From assembly GCA_034620365.1 (NCBI GenBank), contig JAQGEQ010000254.1:248001-312000 (forward strand): a DNA stretch of 64,000 bases, read 5' to 3'. The notes under the pieces are model-generated. The model had not been told where the DNA came from and made no database searches. It worked only from the letters and a program-made list of their open reading frames with translations. Of the stretch, positions 1 to 11,165 are shown one piece after another. Origin of the DNA: Pegea sp. RAD2-039. Taxonomy: Eukaryota > Chordata > Thaliacea > Salpida > Salpidae. The translations under genes and the position numbers were made by a program. Numbering within the stretch: position 1 is the stretch's first letter; each line of letters begins with the position of its first letter.

Positions 1-1663
1 CATATCAAGATATTTATCTTCTTCAACATCATCATCATCTTCATCAAGATCCAACAAATCATCATCAATATCAGGAAAATCAACTGTTGTTTGGCTTGCA
101 CCAACCATCAAAAACTCCCATTTCGTTGTGTTATACAAATCGAAAACTAAATCCTTCAAGATGAAGTTAAAGATATGATCAGTAATCAAGAAGATACATA
201 CGGAACAGCCAGTCGAGCAATCCTGCATATTAGCCCAATAGTTGAGATGATTCCAAACACTTTCAATCCCTAAAAAGCTAAGGCTTTGTTGTGCATACTC
301 TCTTCCTAAAAGATGAAGATCAATAGGAAGCTTATACATCAATTATAAACCTGTAAAAGGTTCTATGAAGAAGTCTTCTGCTATCTCTCGCTTTCCACTC
401 TTCACTAAGATCCATGAGTGGACTCGTAATCCGTACAATGGGTCTGGTGGAGGTTTTTGGGACTCCTGTTATACAGTCTACAATTAAACTGTAACATTTA
501 TCACTTAGGATCTTCTTACAAATAATCGATCTTCTTCTTCTTTCTCCAGCTTTTCTTGTTCAAGTTTTTCTTCCATGATTTTGCGGAGTGCAAGCTTTTT
601 TTCAAATCTACTTACCAAATCTCTGGGTGGCTTCACTGTGTATTTACAAATTGGTTTAATCACTTCTTGCTTGTGTTCCTGAATTAACAATCAAATTAAT
701 CAACTTTATGATTAGCTACATCAGTTTGAAAATATTAAATCTTGAAATTCGATGATTTTTACCTCTTTATGAACTTTCAAAAGTGGACAAACTTCCCTTG
801 ACTCGTCCGCAAGACAAATTTCTTTTGTAGCGTAACCACTGACAACATAGGCATCATATCCGGCACCAAGCAACAAAGAACAGAGCAAAGTGCTGTAGTC
901 AAAGCTGTTGCCTAAGTTTGAAAAGTTGATCTTTCATGAATACTATGAAACAAATATTCCCACCTCTTTGTCTTTCAAGTATTGTGGTTGGAGAATATAA
1001 ATACTCAGGAACTTTGTAAGCAATTGGAAGTTGTAAAAGTGTGAGATAGTCTGATACGAACTCAGCACACCCTTGCCAATGAAACAACTCTTTGAAAGGA
1101 AGCAATGTAGGACAGATAGTAGTGCAAACAAATTTCTAAAAACAATCAGTAAGGCGGTTTTGATTGGATAATCAATTTATTTACTTCAATTCCACATTCG
1201 TTTAATGGGCATAGTAATAGAGGCTGTCTATCTCTGAATAAATGAACATATTGTCTTCTATAGTTTTCAGCGTAAGCTACAACTAGTTTTTCCTTCTCTG
1301 TGTTATGCTTATAAGAACTTGGGTATTCAGCCTCCCTTATTTTGGACCTTAAACAATTTAGCAAGATGTAAAATAAGAGATAAATAATTTTAAAGTTTTA
1401 AAATAAAATATAAAGTATTTACTGATAAGATTTTATAAAGATATCTTTGCTGTGTATCATTTAACTTACTCGTCACAATTTGGGTATTTTATAACGTTTT
1501 GAAATGCGTTTTCAACAACATTGGATCCTATATTTTCTAAGGCTTCAGATATAGTAGATGCAGATCCTTTTGTTTTTTGATCATCAAATTGTTCATCTTC
1601 TCCTTCAGATTGCTCATTAATCTCAACATTTATTTCTGGTGTTTCTTCGAGTAAAGCTTCCAT
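1..1663 (-). CDS. DRC7: Dynein regulatory complex subunit 7 (N-terminal part, gene runs off the window start)
   Basis: DRC7 (CCDC135/lobo) is a subunit of the nexin-dynein regulatory complex, which links outer doublet microtubules and tunes dynein in motile cilia and flagella. Eight exons join in frame: 1663-1470, 1347-1185, 1135-964, 911-763, 678-520, 465-351, 305-202 and 153-1, giving about 403 residues. Family landmarks are the motif AENYRRQYVHLFRDRQPLLL, then CPLNECGIEKFVCTTI, then YLYSPTTILERQRGNSFDYS leading into a transglutaminase-like fold (LLLGAGYDAY). After this come a charged helix, KPPRDLVSRFEKK, and PDPLYGLRVHSWILV. An acidic Asp/Glu run ends at the window edge. Introns are 45-95 nt. 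The start ATG at 1663 opens an acidic N-terminus. Known family members are about 870 residues, so roughly half is missing beyond position 1. The family call is very secure. Confidence 0.95.
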
Positions 1664-1970
1664 CTTTTTGTAAATCTTTAGTAATTTTTTTCAAAAAACA
1701 CCCACGATTTTAAATATCAGCTAATATTCATCTGAAAGTAGACAAAAGTACATAGACTTAATGAAAGTGAAATTTAAAATCGAAAAATTAGTTTAAAAAT
1801 AGAAAGAAAATAGTTTATAATAATCTAGTAGATGTTTTACTATAAAACAAACTTGAGGCTGTTAAAGATTAATTGTTTAATTACAGACTTAACACAAAAC
1901 TACACAGCAATAAATTTCCACAAGTTTCATTTCATTTAATTTGATTTCATTTTCGATTAATTCTAAAAAT

Positions 1971-4490
1971 TTATTTCTTTTTTTTCTTCTTTCCTTTTTT
2001 ACCTCCTTTTTTCTTCTTATCCTTTTTACCTTTCTTCCCGTCTCCTTCGTCTTCTGGATTCAACAACTTCTCACGAAGTTTTCCCAATCGTGTCTTTTTA
2101 TGCCACTTTTGAAAGGCCTCTTCTTCTTCCTTATAAATCGGATCTATTCTTGATAAAGGAGCAATAAACTCCAGAGCTTGTAAAGGTTTCTTTGTAAGCT
2201 GAGAGACTCTTCGCTCACTTAGAGTATACTTCACAGCTTCTAGTATATGTCCTTGAGTGTAACCATCAGTTATTTTTGACAAGCTGCTAATATCAAGCGA
2301 AGGAGTCAATATTCCTCCGTGAAATTGGATTATTCGTGACCACAGTAAGCAGCGAGAGTCATAATCAGGCCTTGGAATCATAATAATGCGTTCATAACAT
2401 TTCATGAAAGGTTTTGGAGTGGCTTTAAAAGGTTCCTTTGTACTACCAATCAAAAGAACTCTGTCTTCAGGTTTAAATTTTTTCAACATCTTTGGAAGAT
2501 CTTTTTTCAGTCTTTTTGGTTCGCTTTTGTCTCCTTTTGGTGCTTTTTTAATAAAAGTTTTTTCAGCATCACCAATATATATCACTGATGGCTGTAACTC
2601 TTTAGCCACTCTCAGCACCATGCCCAAAAGTAAAGCAAGCCCGGATTTTCCGGGGTACTTGCCCATTATATTAGCTGCTGATAAATCAAACAAGTTAGCT
2701 CCTGTTTCAGTGCAAATTGCATGCAATAAGAACTTTTTTCCGACTCCTCGAGGTCCAGCTAACAACATGGACTTGATCTGAGGCATACTCATATGAACAG
2801 CTGGTGATCCTAAAGGTAAGATTCCGTACAAAGTGATCAGTTGCCTCACATCACTTAATGATGGCATTGGCTCCACTGAAGCCTGTCTTAAAGTTGTTCC
2901 CAAATAGTTGTAGTCACCAATGTAATCTTTCAACCAAACTCGTGGGCATCTGATTAGAATGCTTTGTTGGACTAGCTCTTCAAAAAGTGACTCAACAGTA
3001 CGTCCAGCTGTTAGGTCTTTACCTTTCTTTCCTTTTTTGCCTTTTTTTCCTTTCTTTTTCTTTTTCTTCTTTTTGCCCTTTTTCTTTGAGCCTTTATCCC
3101 GATCTATAGCCATCTTTAGATTAGTTAACTCTTCTCTCATCAATTCATCCACTTGCAGTCGAACTTCAGACTCAACTTCAACTCTTTTATCTTCTTTAAT
3201 CAACAAGGCATCATGTTTTTGAGAAAAGTTTTCTTCTTCATCTCGGTACTTCCAGACATTCACATATTCATCATCACCTTTTTTCAAAGGACCAAGAAAA
3301 TTTGATGGTGGCATTGTCCAACCAACATTTTCTTCCTCTTCTGGTTTATTCTTCTTGCCTTTCTTCCCTTTTTTATTCTTCTTTTCCTTCTTTTCCTTTT
3401 TCCCTTTTTTATCTTTCTTCTTTTTTGCTTTTTTATTTTCATCTTCAATTTCTTTTAATCTCATCTCTTCTTCTACTTCTTCTGGAGTCTTTTCTTTAAA
3501 AAGTAATGAAGAGCCTCCCTCTTCTACAGTAGGATAATCTGGGAGCTTTCCAGTTAGATCTCTGCATTCAATAAACCACTGTCGGATCTGATCTTGCATA
3601 ATCTCTTTCATATCGGGTCCTTCAGATTCACGAATCTGTTCTTTGATGGTTACAAGAGCTTGTTTGTAATCAATATCATTCTCTTCTTGAACAACTCTTC
3701 TATTTTCTTGAGTTTTTACAGCAAGCTTTTTTGGGTCTGCTCTTTTAATTTGTGATTGTGGAGCTGGCATCATTCCAATAAAAACCATTTCTTCTGAACG
3801 TTCTTTCCGCGTTGCTTTTCTTTGAACATAACCTTTCCACATTTTTTGAATTGTTGTAGCAGCAAAATTAGCATCAAGGGTTGGAGGACCTCTTTGCAGT
3901 GCTAGCTTTTCTCTCTCTTCTTCTAAACGAATTTCTTTCATAAACTTTGCTCTTAAACGTCCTTGTCTTGCTCTTTCATGAATTTGTATGAGTCTTACAG
4001 CATCTTCCAATGAAATCTTTTTTGGTTCTGAAACATGCTTTGGTCTAGAAGTAATTCTGTCCAAAACATTTGCTAAAAGTCTTTCTCTCTCTTTTAAATG
4101 AGTTTTATTTTCAAAGAGAAAATATTTTGGAATTGGTATTTCAATATCATCTGGAGTAAGTTTCAAATCAGAAAGTACATCATCAAAAAAATGAAACTCC
4201 GAAAATTCAAGACCAACCATCTGTTCTTTGATTTCAAGAATTCGACCCATTGTTCCATCTACTATTTGTCTCAAAACAAGTCTTTTTTGAGGATGAACAA
4301 TTTGATCATAACAAGTTTCAAGTTTTCGAAATATTTGAACATATTTTATGTAAAGAGTGGCAAGTTTTTGAAACACTGCTGTTCGATCTATTTCAGGGCG
4401 TTCAGGTTCATCTGGAAGTTCTACCTTTAATAGATTTTTAATTGCCCCATGTCCTTCATTCCATTGTTGATTATATGCCACATGAGACAT
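1971..4490 (-). CDS. IQCA1: IQ and AAA domain-containing protein, dynein regulatory complex subunit 11
   Basis: An 839-residue single-exon reading frame for DRC11, an axonemal AAA-family subunit of the nexin-dynein regulatory complex. In order: an N-terminal helical part (RERLLANVLDRITSRPK), an IQ calmodulin-binding motif near residues 210-232 (TTIQKMWKGYVQRK), a very Lys/Glu-rich linker, and a C-terminal AAA domain. The AAA domain has P-loop GPRGVGKK at 579-586 and a Walker-B-like strand SVIYIGDAEKTF. That strand lacks the usual Asp-Glu pair, so ATPase activity is uncertain. The protein ends in a poly-lysine tail. It is unusual here for having no intron while nearly all neighbours are densely split. 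Its stop codon lies 307 bp before the DRC7 start on the same strand. The stop codon overlaps an AATAAA hexamer. The identification is secure; catalytic competence is not. Confidence 0.95.
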   Translation of the reverse strand: MSHVAYNQQWNEGHGAIKNLLKVELPDEPERPEIDRTAVFQKLATLYIKYVQIFRKLETCYDQIVHPQKRLVLRQIVDGTMGRILEIKEQMVGLEFSEFHFFDDVLSDLKLTPDDIEIPIPKYFLFENKTHLKERERLLANVLDRITSRPKHVSEPKKISLEDAVRLIQIHERARQGRLRAKFMKEIRLEEEREKLALQRGPPTLDANFAATTIQKMWKGYVQRKATRKERSEEMVFIGMMPAPQSQIKRADPKKLAVKTQENRRVVQEENDIDYKQALVTIKEQIRESEGPDMKEIMQDQIRQWFIECRDLTGKLPDYPTVEEGGSSLLFKEKTPEEVEEEMRLKEIEDENKKAKKKKDKKGKKEKKEKKNKKGKKGKKNKPEEEENVGWTMPPSNFLGPLKKGDDEYVNVWKYRDEEENFSQKHDALLIKEDKRVEVESEVRLQVDELMREELTNLKMAIDRDKGSKKKGKKKKKKKKGKKGKKGKKGKDLTAGRTVESLFEELVQQSILIRCPRVWLKDYIGDYNYLGTTLRQASVEPMPSLSDVRQLITLYGILPLGSPAVHMSMPQIKSMLLAGPRGVGKKFLLHAICTETGANLFDLSAANIMGKYPGKSGLALLLGMVLRVAKELQPSVIYIGDAEKTFIKKAPKGDKSEPKRLKKDLPKMLKKFKPEDRVLLIGSTKEPFKATPKPFMKCYERIIMIPRPDYDSRCLLWSRIIQFHGGILTPSLDISSLSKITDGYTQGHILEAVKYTLSERRVSQLTKKPLQALEFIAPLSRIDPIYKEEEEAFQKWHKKTRLGKLREKLLNPEDEGDGKKGKKDKKKKGGKKGKKKKKK

Positions 4491-5281
4491 TTGAGTTTAA
4501 CTGATGCTACTTCAGTTAAGTATAAACAAACTTAAAGTTAACATTGAAATATAAAAATTTTACTTATTTATCAAAAATACTTATTATTGTTTATTACAAA
4601 ATAAATTTTCTAGAATAGTTTCAAAATAAATTAAGTACAAAGATAAGTTTTTTCTTAAGATGATAGTTCATAACATAATTTATCTAGAGAATAACAAGAA
4701 CTTGTTAACTATTAGCAACAATGCTATATTGATTATTTTGCTAAAATTTAGACATACATAGAAAATAGTAAATACAACAGAAAAAAAATTAACCTAATGG
4801 TTAATATAACTAAGGAGTAAAAAATAAATATTTTAAACAAAAGAACTTAGAGCTAATAACTAAAAAGTATAAAATGTTATTAGTCAGTGGCCAAAATTTA
4901 TTATAAAAATAACATTTTTTAAATAAACTAAAAAAAGTATCTAATCATCATATACATATGATTTTTTACATTTAAATCAATTAAGTCAAAGTACTATTAC
5001 AACTTTTAATACATAAATTTTGAATAAGGTAAAAATTTCTGAAGATTTATTAGAAATATTCTACAAAATATCAAAAAACAGAACTTATTGTTGACAAAAA
5101 CAACTAAAAAACGTCTTTTATTTAAAATTGTTAAAATCTGCTATTTTTTAAGATCTAATTTATAAAAATTTCTTATGAAAATTCATTTAAAAACATAAAA
5201 TATCAGATTAAAAACATTTTAAGATAATAAATTGTATTAAGCTTTAAAAACTATTTTGATAGCTTATAAATAATATTCATT

Positions 5282-5294
5282 GTCGCTAAGCAAC
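5282..5294 (+). promoter_or_regulatory. RFX X-box-like inverted repeat upstream of DRC11
   Basis: The sequence GTCGCT-A-AGCAAC resembles the RFX consensus GTNRCC-(N0-3)-RGYAAC, with one deviation in the left half and a 1-nt spacer. It lies about 790 bp upstream of the DRC11 start. RFX factors are known regulators of ciliary genes in animals. A role here is inference, and one such site can occur by chance. Confidence 0.3.
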
Positions 5295-6329
5295 TACATG
5301 CCCCCATGTGTTTGAGATACTTCAAGACAAAATTGATTTTTAACATTTTGGGTTATAACAAATAAAACAAATTCAAGTCTCTAAACCAAATTTACTGTTA
5401 TTTTTAACATCTCATTTCTTATTTGTCTCATTATTAATTATATAAAAGCTATATTAATAGTATGAAAATAATATACTTATCTAAAAATTCAAGCTTTTGT
5501 ATTACAGAAATCAATTGTTTAGTACAAAAAAAATAATCATAGTAATGATAACCTGCTTCGGCCGAGAACGGCTATGCAAAAAATAGAATCTAATAAATAT
5601 ATATTGAGGGTGCAAAATAGAAACAAACAATATATAATATATATGTTTTTATATACTACAAATAGACTTATCTTGTCATATCTAACTTTTTCCTACTTAT
5701 AAAATAACACTCTGAAATCCAATTAATCTTAACCCTTGCGATTAAAAGTTATTTTAAAAGTTTTGATTTTTGTGGATCTGCTCACTTTTCTTAAAAAAAA
5801 GAGAATATAGTGGAAAAATAATAAATAATATTAGAGTTTTAATTTAATTAACTTTATTCTAGTCTTTCAATGATTTTAAATTTTTATTGTTTCTAATTTT
5901 CAATGAAGTTTTCTATTAAATTTGGTTTTATCAAAATTAAGGTCATTAAAATTGTTTTAAAAGATTTACTTTTAATTTTGATTAATATTTTTATAATCTA
6001 ACTAGATTAATAATCTGTGCTCGACTCAATAGGAACTTTTTATTCAAATACGATTACTATTAGTATTAAAATCTCATTTTTTATATCAGATTTAGAAATT
6101 TAGTTTTATCTTGAAATTTTAAAACTACTTCTTATGATAAAACTATAAGTTCATATTTATTTACTAAATAAGCCAAAAAGTCCGTTATATATCTCATTTA
6201 TTTTCATAATATCTTGATTGGTAATGTATCTTGGTTTGAGGTAATGTTTTATCAGCAGTTTGGTAATATAGATTTATTTGAATATATTTTAATCAAAATT
6301 TCTTTTGTTATTTGTGAGTATGTGTGTTG

Positions 6330-6363
6330 GCGAGAGGTGCTCTCATCAGGCACCCTCCTTCGC
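6330..6363. other. GC-rich stem-loop of unknown role
   Basis: An 11-bp stem forms from GCGAGAGGTGC with GCAC-C-CTC-CT-TCGC (two small bulges in the 3' arm) around a 9-nt loop TCTCATCAG. It stands out in a region of about 25% GC, 540 bp upstream of GLOD4. I cannot assign a family; it is too short for a typical animal pre-miRNA. Confidence 0.4.
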
Positions 6364-6900
6364 ATTTATTGTTATAAATAATTATTAAAAATCAACCAGA
6401 AAATAAAAGTATTTACTAAATATAAAACTGATGTTATTTCTGTATTATATTTACTTATCTTTATTTCAAAACTTTTTTATATATTTAATATTATTTCATT
6501 ATTTAATATTTAAGTTCATTTAAAAATGCCACTTTTAACATAGTATTTTGTTTTTTATTATATTCTTAACTACATTCTTGTTGTGTTGATATTTTGATGT
6601 TTTTGAGACTTATTAAAATAAATGGGTTTTTTAGGTTTTATTTTTCCCAATTTAAATTATCCTAATTAAAATCTGTTTATTTTTAATTTCTTAATTTTTT
6701 CATATAAGATTAATCATATTTTTATGATATGGACAGCTTTATTGGTTTCTTAGGTTTATTTATTTTTTTTAGGTTTATTGGTTTCTTAGAAATATTTTCT
6801 TATATTTATGAATCTTTTTATTTAAAATTGTTCTATCTTTTATCAAAGTATATCAGCAACAAACTTTCATTTTATTTTTTATAGAGAATATACAATTAAA

Positions 6901-9129
6901 ATGAGTGGTAAAAGAACTTTACATTTCGTTTTTAAAATTGGAGATAGAAACAAAACCATAAAATTCTATAGAGATATATTAGGAATGAAAGTAAGTCTGA
7001 TTTATTAGTTGATTTTCATCTTAAATTTGTGTATCAAAGGTCTTAAGACATGAAGAATTTGAAGAAGGTTGCAAAGCTACCTGTAATGGGTAAGTTTGAA
7101 GCAACCATATCTTCATCATTTTGATAAATCTCTTTCAGTCCTTATGATGGAAAATGGAGCAAGACTATGATTGGTTTTGGTCCCGAAGATGACAATTTTG
7201 TTTGTGAGCTTACTTACAACTATGGAGTTGGAAAATATTCTATGGGAAATGATTTTCTTGTAAGTTGCTATCTACTTTCTATTGTTTGTTAACTTTTTTT
7301 TATTTTAGGGTCTTCATTTAGAATCAAGTGAAGCTGTGAACTCTTGTAAATTGTCTGGATGTCAATTTGAAAATGTTGCTGATGAAGTAAAGTTATCTGA
7401 TCCAGATGGTTACACTTTTTATTTGAAGAGTAGTTCATCTGGAAGTAGAAGTAATTCTTAAACTTTAAATTATAGATTTTAGTGATAAATGAAAAAAATA
7501 ATTTTTTCTTTCATCAAATTTGATTTTATAAGCTTTGAAATGCTTGGGAGGTATTTAATGGACTTTTAAATTAAAGATTTTAGGATTTAGGGATGATTAA
7601 TTGAAAGAAGAATAGTTTTATAACAGAGAGTATCTACTAGATAAGCTTTGATAATAAAAAATAGAATAGCAAATTATGTTCATATTTTTTTAATCTTTTT
7701 TATATCTCTTTAGTAAGTAGTTTTTATATTATAATGTTTCTACTTATATAGTTGATATACTAATATATATTTTTATTATAATAGTTATTATGATAATTAT
7801 AATATACTTCCAGATTTTGCCAGCAAAGTAACATTGGCTTCTTCTAACTTGTCCAAATCCATTGGTAAGTCTTCTATTTTATCAAATTTGTAATAAAACT
7901 TTTTGTAACAGCAACTTGTTGAGAATTATCTTGATCTAGTATAATACTTTTTAGTTAAGCAATTTATAATTTGAGTTTGAATATTTTTGATATGTAAAAT
8001 TAATTTCTTGAATTTGAAATTATTATTTTCTTTATTTACTTCAAAGTTTATTTTTAAATTCAGCAAACAACATTTGTTTAAAGATTTAATTGTTTTTATT
8101 TGCTTAACTAAATGATTTTCTAGCTTTAGTGTATTATATTTAAGGTTCAAAACATAATTTTATTTTTGAATATTTTTAACGAGTAATTCTAAAATTATAT
8201 TTTAGCTTTTAATATTCAAACTCTTTTTCTTTAAAAGAATTTTGGACAAATATTTGTGGAATGAAAGTGTTTAACAAATCTGAAGATAAAGCTCTTCTTG
8301 GTTACAGTGAAGATCAAGCCAAACTTGAATTACAATCAATAGGAAAAGAAGTTGAACATGCCAAAGCATTTGGAAGAATTGCAATTGCTTGTCCTCGAAC
8401 ACAGGTTGAAAACTTTCTTTAAAATTTGTTTTATACTTTTCTGGCTTAATACTAACTTTTAAATAACTTTTCTAAGCTCTTGTGATGAGTTTAATAAATA
8501 ACTTTCTATGCTGTGTTTGCATAACTACAAAATATTTGTTTCAAGTTCATTTAATTTCTCAAAATTCAGCCAGCAACTTGAAAAGCTCATATGAGTTTAT
8601 AAAAGTCCTTTAATTTGATTTAGAATTCACCAAATTATTCAAATATAATTTTCAATGAATTATTAAAAACTGAATTATCCAATTTGAATATTTTACTTTT
8701 AGAATATTTTTTCTATAAAAATAAAATAATAATTAAGTGAAATTGACCAATCAAAATAAAGACTCAGAATGAAATATTTATGTTTTTAAATAATTATTTT
8801 AATCTTCAGCTTCCAGGAATTCAGGATTCTGTTAGATTAAATGGGAACAAAATTCTTACTGAGCTTGTTAGTCTGGATACTCCAGGGAAGGCTACTGTAG
8901 AAGTTGTGATTGTCGCTGATCCAGATCAACATGAGATCTGTTTTGTTGGTGATGAAGCTTTCAAGGAACTATCTCAAGTAAATCTTCTTCTAAAATGATT
9001 TGCAGCAGAGTTGAAATTGATCTTTTAAAGGTTGATCCCAAGGGAGACGAGCTCTTAAACAAAGCTATGGAAGATGATAAAAGTAGTGAATGGTTCGAAA
9101 AGAAAAATCGAGTCAAAGCAGAAGCTTAA
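6901..9129 (+). CDS. GLOD4: Glyoxalase domain-containing protein 4
   Basis: GLOD4 has two tandem vicinal-oxygen-chelate (glyoxalase/bleomycin-resistance) domains. It is reported as cytosolic/mitochondrial and its enzymatic substrate is not settled. Eight exons: 6901-6990, 7040-7089, 7139-7259, 7309-7450, 7814-7864, 8238-8404, 8810-8977 and 9031-9129, giving 295 residues, close to the usual length of about 298. The first domain contains [20 protein letters not shown] and [20 protein letters not shown]. The second contains [39 protein letters not shown] and [19 protein letters not shown]. The C-terminal block [12 protein letters not shown] is typical of the family. The join 7450/7814 is the least certain, because exon 4 stays open for a few more codons past the chosen donor. 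A poly(A) signal lies at 9285. Confidence 0.95.
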
Positions 9130-9284
9130 ATCGTATCTGACTTGTATTTAGTTAACTTTGGAAATATTTCTTTTCTATAAAGTGTTGCCTAAATTGTTTT
9201 TCTAAATTGAATTATTTGTTCAGTATTAATTAGTTAGATCTTAATTATGTAATAAGCAACTTCAAAACATACTTCATGTTCGTC

Positions 9285-9290
9285 AATAAA
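9285..9290 (+). terminator. Poly(A) signal of GLOD4
   Basis: An AATAAA hexamer 156 bp after the GLOD4 stop codon, the first good candidate downstream. Confidence 0.55.
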
Positions 9291-11141
9291 ATATCATTCA
9301 AACAGTTCTTTCATCTATTTAATTATTTTAGATTCTAAATTTCTCGTCTTTAGAATCATCGTATTAATAAGTAGAATATTTTGTGTTAAGAACTCTCTTC
9401 TTAAAACTTCCAACTTTTAAAAAATGAAGTTTTAACTTCAATCATTTAAGCTAAAATCAGTTTTATGATTTCGTGGAAGAATTAGTTTAAAGTTTTTTGA
9501 AGAATATTTTAATGAGAACAAGGACTAATAGGTAATTTGGTTTATTGATACTTAATTGAAGATCATTTTGATCTTTAGTAAAATTTTTAGCTTCTACAAG
9601 AATCGTTTCTGCCAATTTATTAACTAAGTGATTTGTTATTCAAGTAAATTTTTTTAGTTTTTCTTATGACAGCAAGGGTGTTGGACTCTGTTATCACATC
9701 AGTAAAGTTCGATTTATGCTTATTAACTACTTCAGATTTTTTACCCTTTTCTAAAAACTCTAGCAAGCGCAAAATATATTGTAGATACTCAACTAAATTT
9801 ATGGAATTTATTTATTTATTATTATAAATGCAAAGGAGGCTTGATATCATCTGCATACACAAACACATGACATCATGGATGTATTCTGAAGTGGAATATT
9901 TTTCTAGCAAATAGATTACAGCAAAGAAAGTTTTTATTAATATATTTATCATCTTTGAAATAATTACTCAAGATAAAATTTCAATGATTAGAACAACTTT
10001 TATCGACTTTTACTGTGAAAATGAAGCTTTTCTTTGTCAAGAATATTTTGTTACTTGATTTAATTTAAAATAAAAATATCAAAACAAAAATTAAGAAAAG
10101 ATTAATTCTAATTCTTTCGAATGACTTCCACAAACTTGTACTCGATCTTCCTCAAGCGATAATAGTCTTATCTTGATTAAAAATACAATAAAATTGAAGT
10201 AAAATTTAAACGTGTACAGTTCAACCCAGTTTTTATAAAATGGTTCAACTTTTGATGTTGCTCGACTGTTTTGCATTTAATCCAAATCACAGGCAACAGA
10301 ATATTTTGAAGTCTACCAAAGTATTTAAAGAATTGTGACTGTAAGAAGGAAGACCAACAAGTTAAAGATATTTCAAAAGAAGCAAATTTAGTATTTTAAT
10401 GTTTTTTAGTTCAAGCTTTGATTTATTGTACATTATAACTTTTCATTTGGATAGAAATTTTCAAGAAATACGTTTATATAAGTAAACATGGAAACATTGT
10501 ACGAGCAACAAAAGTAAATTTGGAAGCTCTATATAATATAAAATTTTTGTCAGATATTTGACAACTAAATACAAACAAATTATCGAAAGATATATTTTTT
10601 GAATTTAAGTTTTCTAAAATTACTTTTACTTTGAGCAAAAAACTTGAAAATGGTGATGCAAGTTCAACTAAAATAATTAAATGTTTATTTTCTGACTTCA
10701 ATCGATTGAAACAAATCAAGTTTTGATGTCGTGAACAGAATGCTATTTTCTCCAAGTAAATAGTTTGAGATAAACTTGGATTACTTTGCTGTTGCTTTCA
10801 CATCTTCATCCGGACATAGAAGTGTTTCGCTAATATACAGCTGATGCGAAGTAACTAAGTTGGTCTTTTATCGATAAAATGATTTGAAAATTTTGGAGCT
10901 TATAAAATGATCTTGTATTTATTCGGTAAAACTTTATATTTAAATTAACTTGTTATCTCAGCTCACTATATTATTATCCGCATCTTCCCTATAAGTTTGA
11001 ACTAGAAGAACTCCCAATTATCTACCTCTACAAGCCTCGTTATGAAAGACTCTAAGAGCCTCTTCATTTAATTACAGCAGCAGCTAACTGATTAGAAATA
11101 TTCACAACAGATATTAAGAAAGATAATTCCGCTCAGCCAAG
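9291..11141. other. Intergenic region between convergent GLOD4 and RPL19
   Basis: About 1.85 kb of AT-rich DNA between convergent genes. Two minus-strand open frames (10474-10755 and 10091-10276) have no recognisable motif, splice partner or family resemblance. I do not call a gene. Confidence 0.5.
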
Positions 11142-11147
11142 TTTATT
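11142..11147 (-). terminator. Poly(A) signal of RPL19
   Basis: AATAAA on the minus strand, 18 nt beyond the RPL19 stop codon. This implies a very short 3' UTR, as is usual for ribosomal protein genes. Confidence 0.75.
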
Positions 11148-11165
11148 ATACAGTAAATGAGAAAT

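Larger units (their letters stand above)
4491..6900. other. Intergenic region between divergent DRC11 and GLOD4
   Basis: About 2.4 kb of AT-rich DNA between two divergently transcribed genes. It probably holds both promoters. I see no coding exon. Three local items stand out: an RFX-like site near 5282, a GC-rich block near 5560, and a stem-loop at 6330-6363. A 13-nt direct repeat (ATTGGTTTCTTAG) occurs twice near 6740-6790. Confidence 0.6.

Noticed and set aside
1664-1970. DRC11-DRC7 as a proven operon
   Set aside because: The 307 bp gap and lack of an identifiable spliced leader leave it unproven; kept only as a testable observation.
5560-5577. Resemblance of the GC island to the U2 or U6 snRNA 5' region
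   Set aside because: Only a few bases match (cttcggc-like); the rest of either snRNA is missing.
6342-6349. Hammerhead ribozyme core (CTGATGAG on the minus strand)
   Set aside because: The octamer lies in a hairpin loop; the required GAAA core, stems II and III and cleavage triplet are not arranged around it.
10091-10755. Two minus-strand open frames between GLOD4 and RPL19
   Set aside because: They do not join by a clear intron and resemble no family; convergent intergenic position favours chance.
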